DNA of 64,000 nt from Erythrocercus mccallii (Eukaryota; Chordata; Aves; Passeriformes; Dicruridae): assembly GCA_013397435.1 (NCBI GenBank), contig VZRG01000448.1, positions 124,131-188,130 on the forward strand. The letters are read 5' to 3'. Position 1 is the stretch's first letter. Each line of letters begins with the position of its first letter. Shown one piece after another: positions 61,184 to 64,000 of this stretch. The notes beneath the pieces were generated by a model, which saw only the letters and a program-made list of their open reading frames with translations, was not told where the DNA came from and searched no databases. Position numbers and translations under genes: made by a program.

Positions 61184-64000
61184 CTAGAATGAAAGTGCAA
61201 TTAAATCACAAGTATCTGCACACCAGATAACTCTAACTGTCAAATATATACGCATACACAGAGAAATTTATACAATCATATATATAAAATTACATTCATT
61301 TAGCAGTATCAGCCTGTTAAGTATAATAACTAATGCTACGTTTAAATTATATTTTAATTATAAATATACATTACATGTTATACAACTTTAGATGTACATG
61401 TTTCTCTTCATTGGGCACTTAATTGATTTATATTATGGAAATAAAAGTAGACTCTTCTTGTATTTTAGGGAAATGAGTCATCTGTCCATGACAGATTTGC
61501 AATAAAGTTATAGCTGCCTATGGTATTTTTTCCTACCTTTTGAGATGTTTTCAATACTTTACCACTAGAGATCAGTGTGGCCAAAGAATTTAAGAGGTTA
61601 GTTTTATATCTCTTTTACTAAGAAAATAATGCTACTGTAAAATACATAGTTGCATATGCTAGGTTAGAAATTGTTTAGCGGAGATATAAAGCCAGAGCCT
61701 GAAGAGCACAAGGCCAAAGATCAAAACTGCTCAAGCATTTCTGGTACCCAGAGGTTTTAGTATTATGTTCATAGTCTGTAATGAATCTGAAACACTTGGG
61801 ACAGTGTGTGTGCTAGCAATTCAAATCTGATACACACAGAAATATGAATGAGAGGAAGGTAGAAAACCAAGCTCTGCCAACAGTTTGTTTCCAGTGAGCA
61901 TTTCCACATTCCATTTTTAAATAGAATAGGTACTTTAAACATGATAGGGAATGATGCATCCCTCCCTGTGTTTGCTCTAAAATTTGATATCTGCTGTGAG
62001 GGAAATGTGACCCAGTAATTTCCCAGTGGCACAGTGGTACAAGAAGTAAAGTGGGAACAGTAACCACCCACCACCTCCCCAGTTAAACCTCTGCTATGGT
62101 GGGGTGCAAATGAGATGTTCCTCTGGCCCTGAATAGTCCCACACTGCCATTTTCCACTTCAAGGTAGGCATCTAATTTTAAAGCTGTAGTTTAAAAAGTG
62201 GAAACCAATTTCTGTGACTTGTATTCAAATCTGTATTGACTTCATAAGGGTGTCCCTTTGTAACCAGACAAACATCAAGGACAACTAGAAATGCATAAAC
62301 CCACAGGAAACCAATGGCATCTTCTGCATAAACTTCATAGCAGCTAAATATCCACAGTACCTTCATAGGCTTTCAAAGGGGGGTCAGTGGTGCTGTATGT
62401 TAGGTCTTTTATCTGATCCTATACTTTCTCATAGGTAGATGCATAAACTACCCAAACTAACAACCAAAATGTCAGATTTGTCCCAGATTTTCAGTGTAAA
62501 GGGAGTTGCCTGTCCCACCACAAGTATCTACTGGGTGCTTTAGTAGAAATTACTTCATTTGCCTTTGCTTTTTCTTCTTTGTGGGGCTAGCTTCCAGCAG
62601 CAAAAGCACTTCCTTGCCTGCACTTCAACCCAACAGTCCTCAGCTGCCTCTTGGTCAGCACGGGAGTGGCCAAAAGGCACCAGAGGCGTGTGCTGAACAC
62701 CCTCCTCTGTGCCTCTCTGAGTGTCAGCTGTCACACAGCATGCCAGGCAGCAATCTGGAGTAGTTTGGATATCTGTGAGCACGATCTTCACTTAGAACTG
62801 GCAAAAACAATTGGTCCCTGTGGAATCTGCTCACATATATCTAAGAGGCAGGATCTGGGGCTCTTACAGAGCTATCCTGCCAAAAATCACATTACCTAAG
62901 GGCATCAGAGAATGCTTTTGCTGTCTCTGTCACTGCAACTTTCAAGCCTTTTTATATGTGCCCTCCTTTGTTTCAGTGGTGGATGCACTTGAATAAAAAT
63001 CAAAGATAATGTGAGAAATATGTTTTATAATTAGATTGCCAGTTAATGAATTCAGTTGCTTAAATTACCTAATCTGTGTGATCTTTCTAGCATTCATTAT
63101 ATGCACAAAAACCATGTATGAAACTGCAACAGTGTCACCCTGCAAAATGATTCCTATCAGCTGTCCAGATGAAACATGGGAGAAGACACCCATTTCTGCA
63201 ACAGAAACACAACTAAGATAAATGAATTTATTCCATTTCCTCCTGCTTTAATCCCTTTTAGTGTTTAATAGGTATTGACAGAAGAAATCTTTAAATCATT
63301 ACTGCTCTTCAGGATGCTTGTGGCAATGCTGGTTTAGACATTCATTCAAGAAAAAAAGAAAAATAGCCTCCAATGATATTCCATTAGTTTAAGATACTTT
63401 CACCATCCATGAGAATGATAAATATTTGGGGTTAACAGAATATAATTAGAACATAAAATGTAACTTTTTTTTCCCCTGTAGACAAAATAATAGGCCATAG
63501 AAAATTAAGAAGTGTCTCTTGCTTTATTACTATGTGGTATGTTCATAAAGGGAAACTGAAAGAACATGGACTCTTGCTGTCCTCAGCATGGTTTCAGCAT
63601 TTTAGCAATTAGACAATAATTTTCTGGCTCAGTGTTCTGGTAGAAATCCAGAAAAATTTATACAGTAAACCCTCTTATAAGCAGAAAATAGTAATTGAAG
63701 TCATTACAATTCTTTAAATTGATGATGGCAAGCTTTTCTCCTTGGGAGTTGCATTGTAAGTCTCACCATTTCCTGAGGATGTAATCCTGGGCTAATATTA
63801 CAGTTTCATTTAATCTACAAGAAAATACCAGTTTGTAGCACCCTTCAGAATCACTTCAGCTGTTATTTGGACTGAGAAAGGTTAGAATAGAATCAAATGT
63901 ATTCTGAGGATCATGTAATGTAATGATTCACTTGTAAATGTGGAGACAAATCCAGAAGTCATTTTTTGGGTGGGGATAGTTTGTTTAAATATAGATACCT
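61184..64000 (-). other. TMPRSS15: TMPRSS15 intron reaching the window edge
   Basis: No upstream SRCR or other heavy-chain exon could be recognised in 2.8 kb. I looked on the minus strand for the Cys-x-x-Asn-Trp and Val-Cys-x-x-Leu-Gly signatures of the domain. The 101-codon frame at 61769-62074 and the frame at 62178-62366 show no similarity. The next exon is probably beyond 64000. Confidence 0.6.

Noticed and set aside
61540..61640. Possible upstream SRCR exon of TMPRSS15, reading GKVLKTSQK before a gtagga donor-like site
   Set aside because: The phase does not match the 50-nt exon downstream. The candidate acceptor at about 61604 (minus-strand TTTTCTTAG) places an in-frame stop at the exon start, and the expected Cys/Trp signature is missing.
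1..64000. CRISPR arrays, tRNA or rRNA genes, bacterial operons or insertion sequences
   Set aside because: No regularly spaced repeats, cloverleaf sequence, rRNA blocks or transposase-inverted-repeat units were seen. The intron-exon structure and CR1 content are those of an avian nuclear genome.

Overview
This window is vertebrate genomic DNA, almost certainly from a bird. It is AT-rich with long introns and sparse coding exons. It carries many CR1-type LINE fragments whose 3' ends read like the avian ATTCTATG tail, plus avian-looking LTR pieces. There are no bacterial operons, CRISPR arrays, tRNAs or rRNAs that I can see. A passerine is plausible from the LTR-like sequences, but that is inference.

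Two protein-coding genes can be reconstructed, and they converge tail to tail. CHODL (chondrolectin, + strand) is complete: six coding exons from the ATG at 25614 to the TAA at 51365-51367. All splice phases agree, giving a 277-residue type I membrane C-type lectin. It starts in a CpG island at about 25313-25960. TMPRSS15 (enteropeptidase, - strand) is partial. Its last six coding exons (61183 down to 55598) encode the end of the SRCR domain and the whole 235-residue trypsin-like catalytic chain. The rest of the heavy chain lies beyond position 64000. The two stop codons are about 4.2 kb apart. As I recall, this is also the neighbourhood of the two genes on human chromosome 21.

Layout: 1-25.3 kb is non-coding DNA upstream of CHODL, with CR1 fragments (990-1806, 4155-4328, 10503-10775, 12972-13294), two LTR-like pieces (5768-6535, 8800-8951) and low-complexity tracts. 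From 25.3 to 51.6 kb is CHODL, with a 14.6-kb first intron and a CR1-rich third intron. From 51.6 to 55.4 kb is the 3' UTR and intergenic space. From 55.4 kb to the end is TMPRSS15.

The points most worth a second look are these. (i) A possible alternative 3'-terminal exon lies in CHODL intron 3, phase-compatible and followed by a poly(A) signal; it would make a secreted lectin. (ii) TMPRSS15 has lost one half-cystine of a conserved catalytic-domain disulfide while keeping its partner. (iii) The TMPRSS15 basic exosite and activation site are diverged. (iv) Two palindromic interspersed elements sit in CHODL intron 5. I found nothing that I would call a wholly new biological system.
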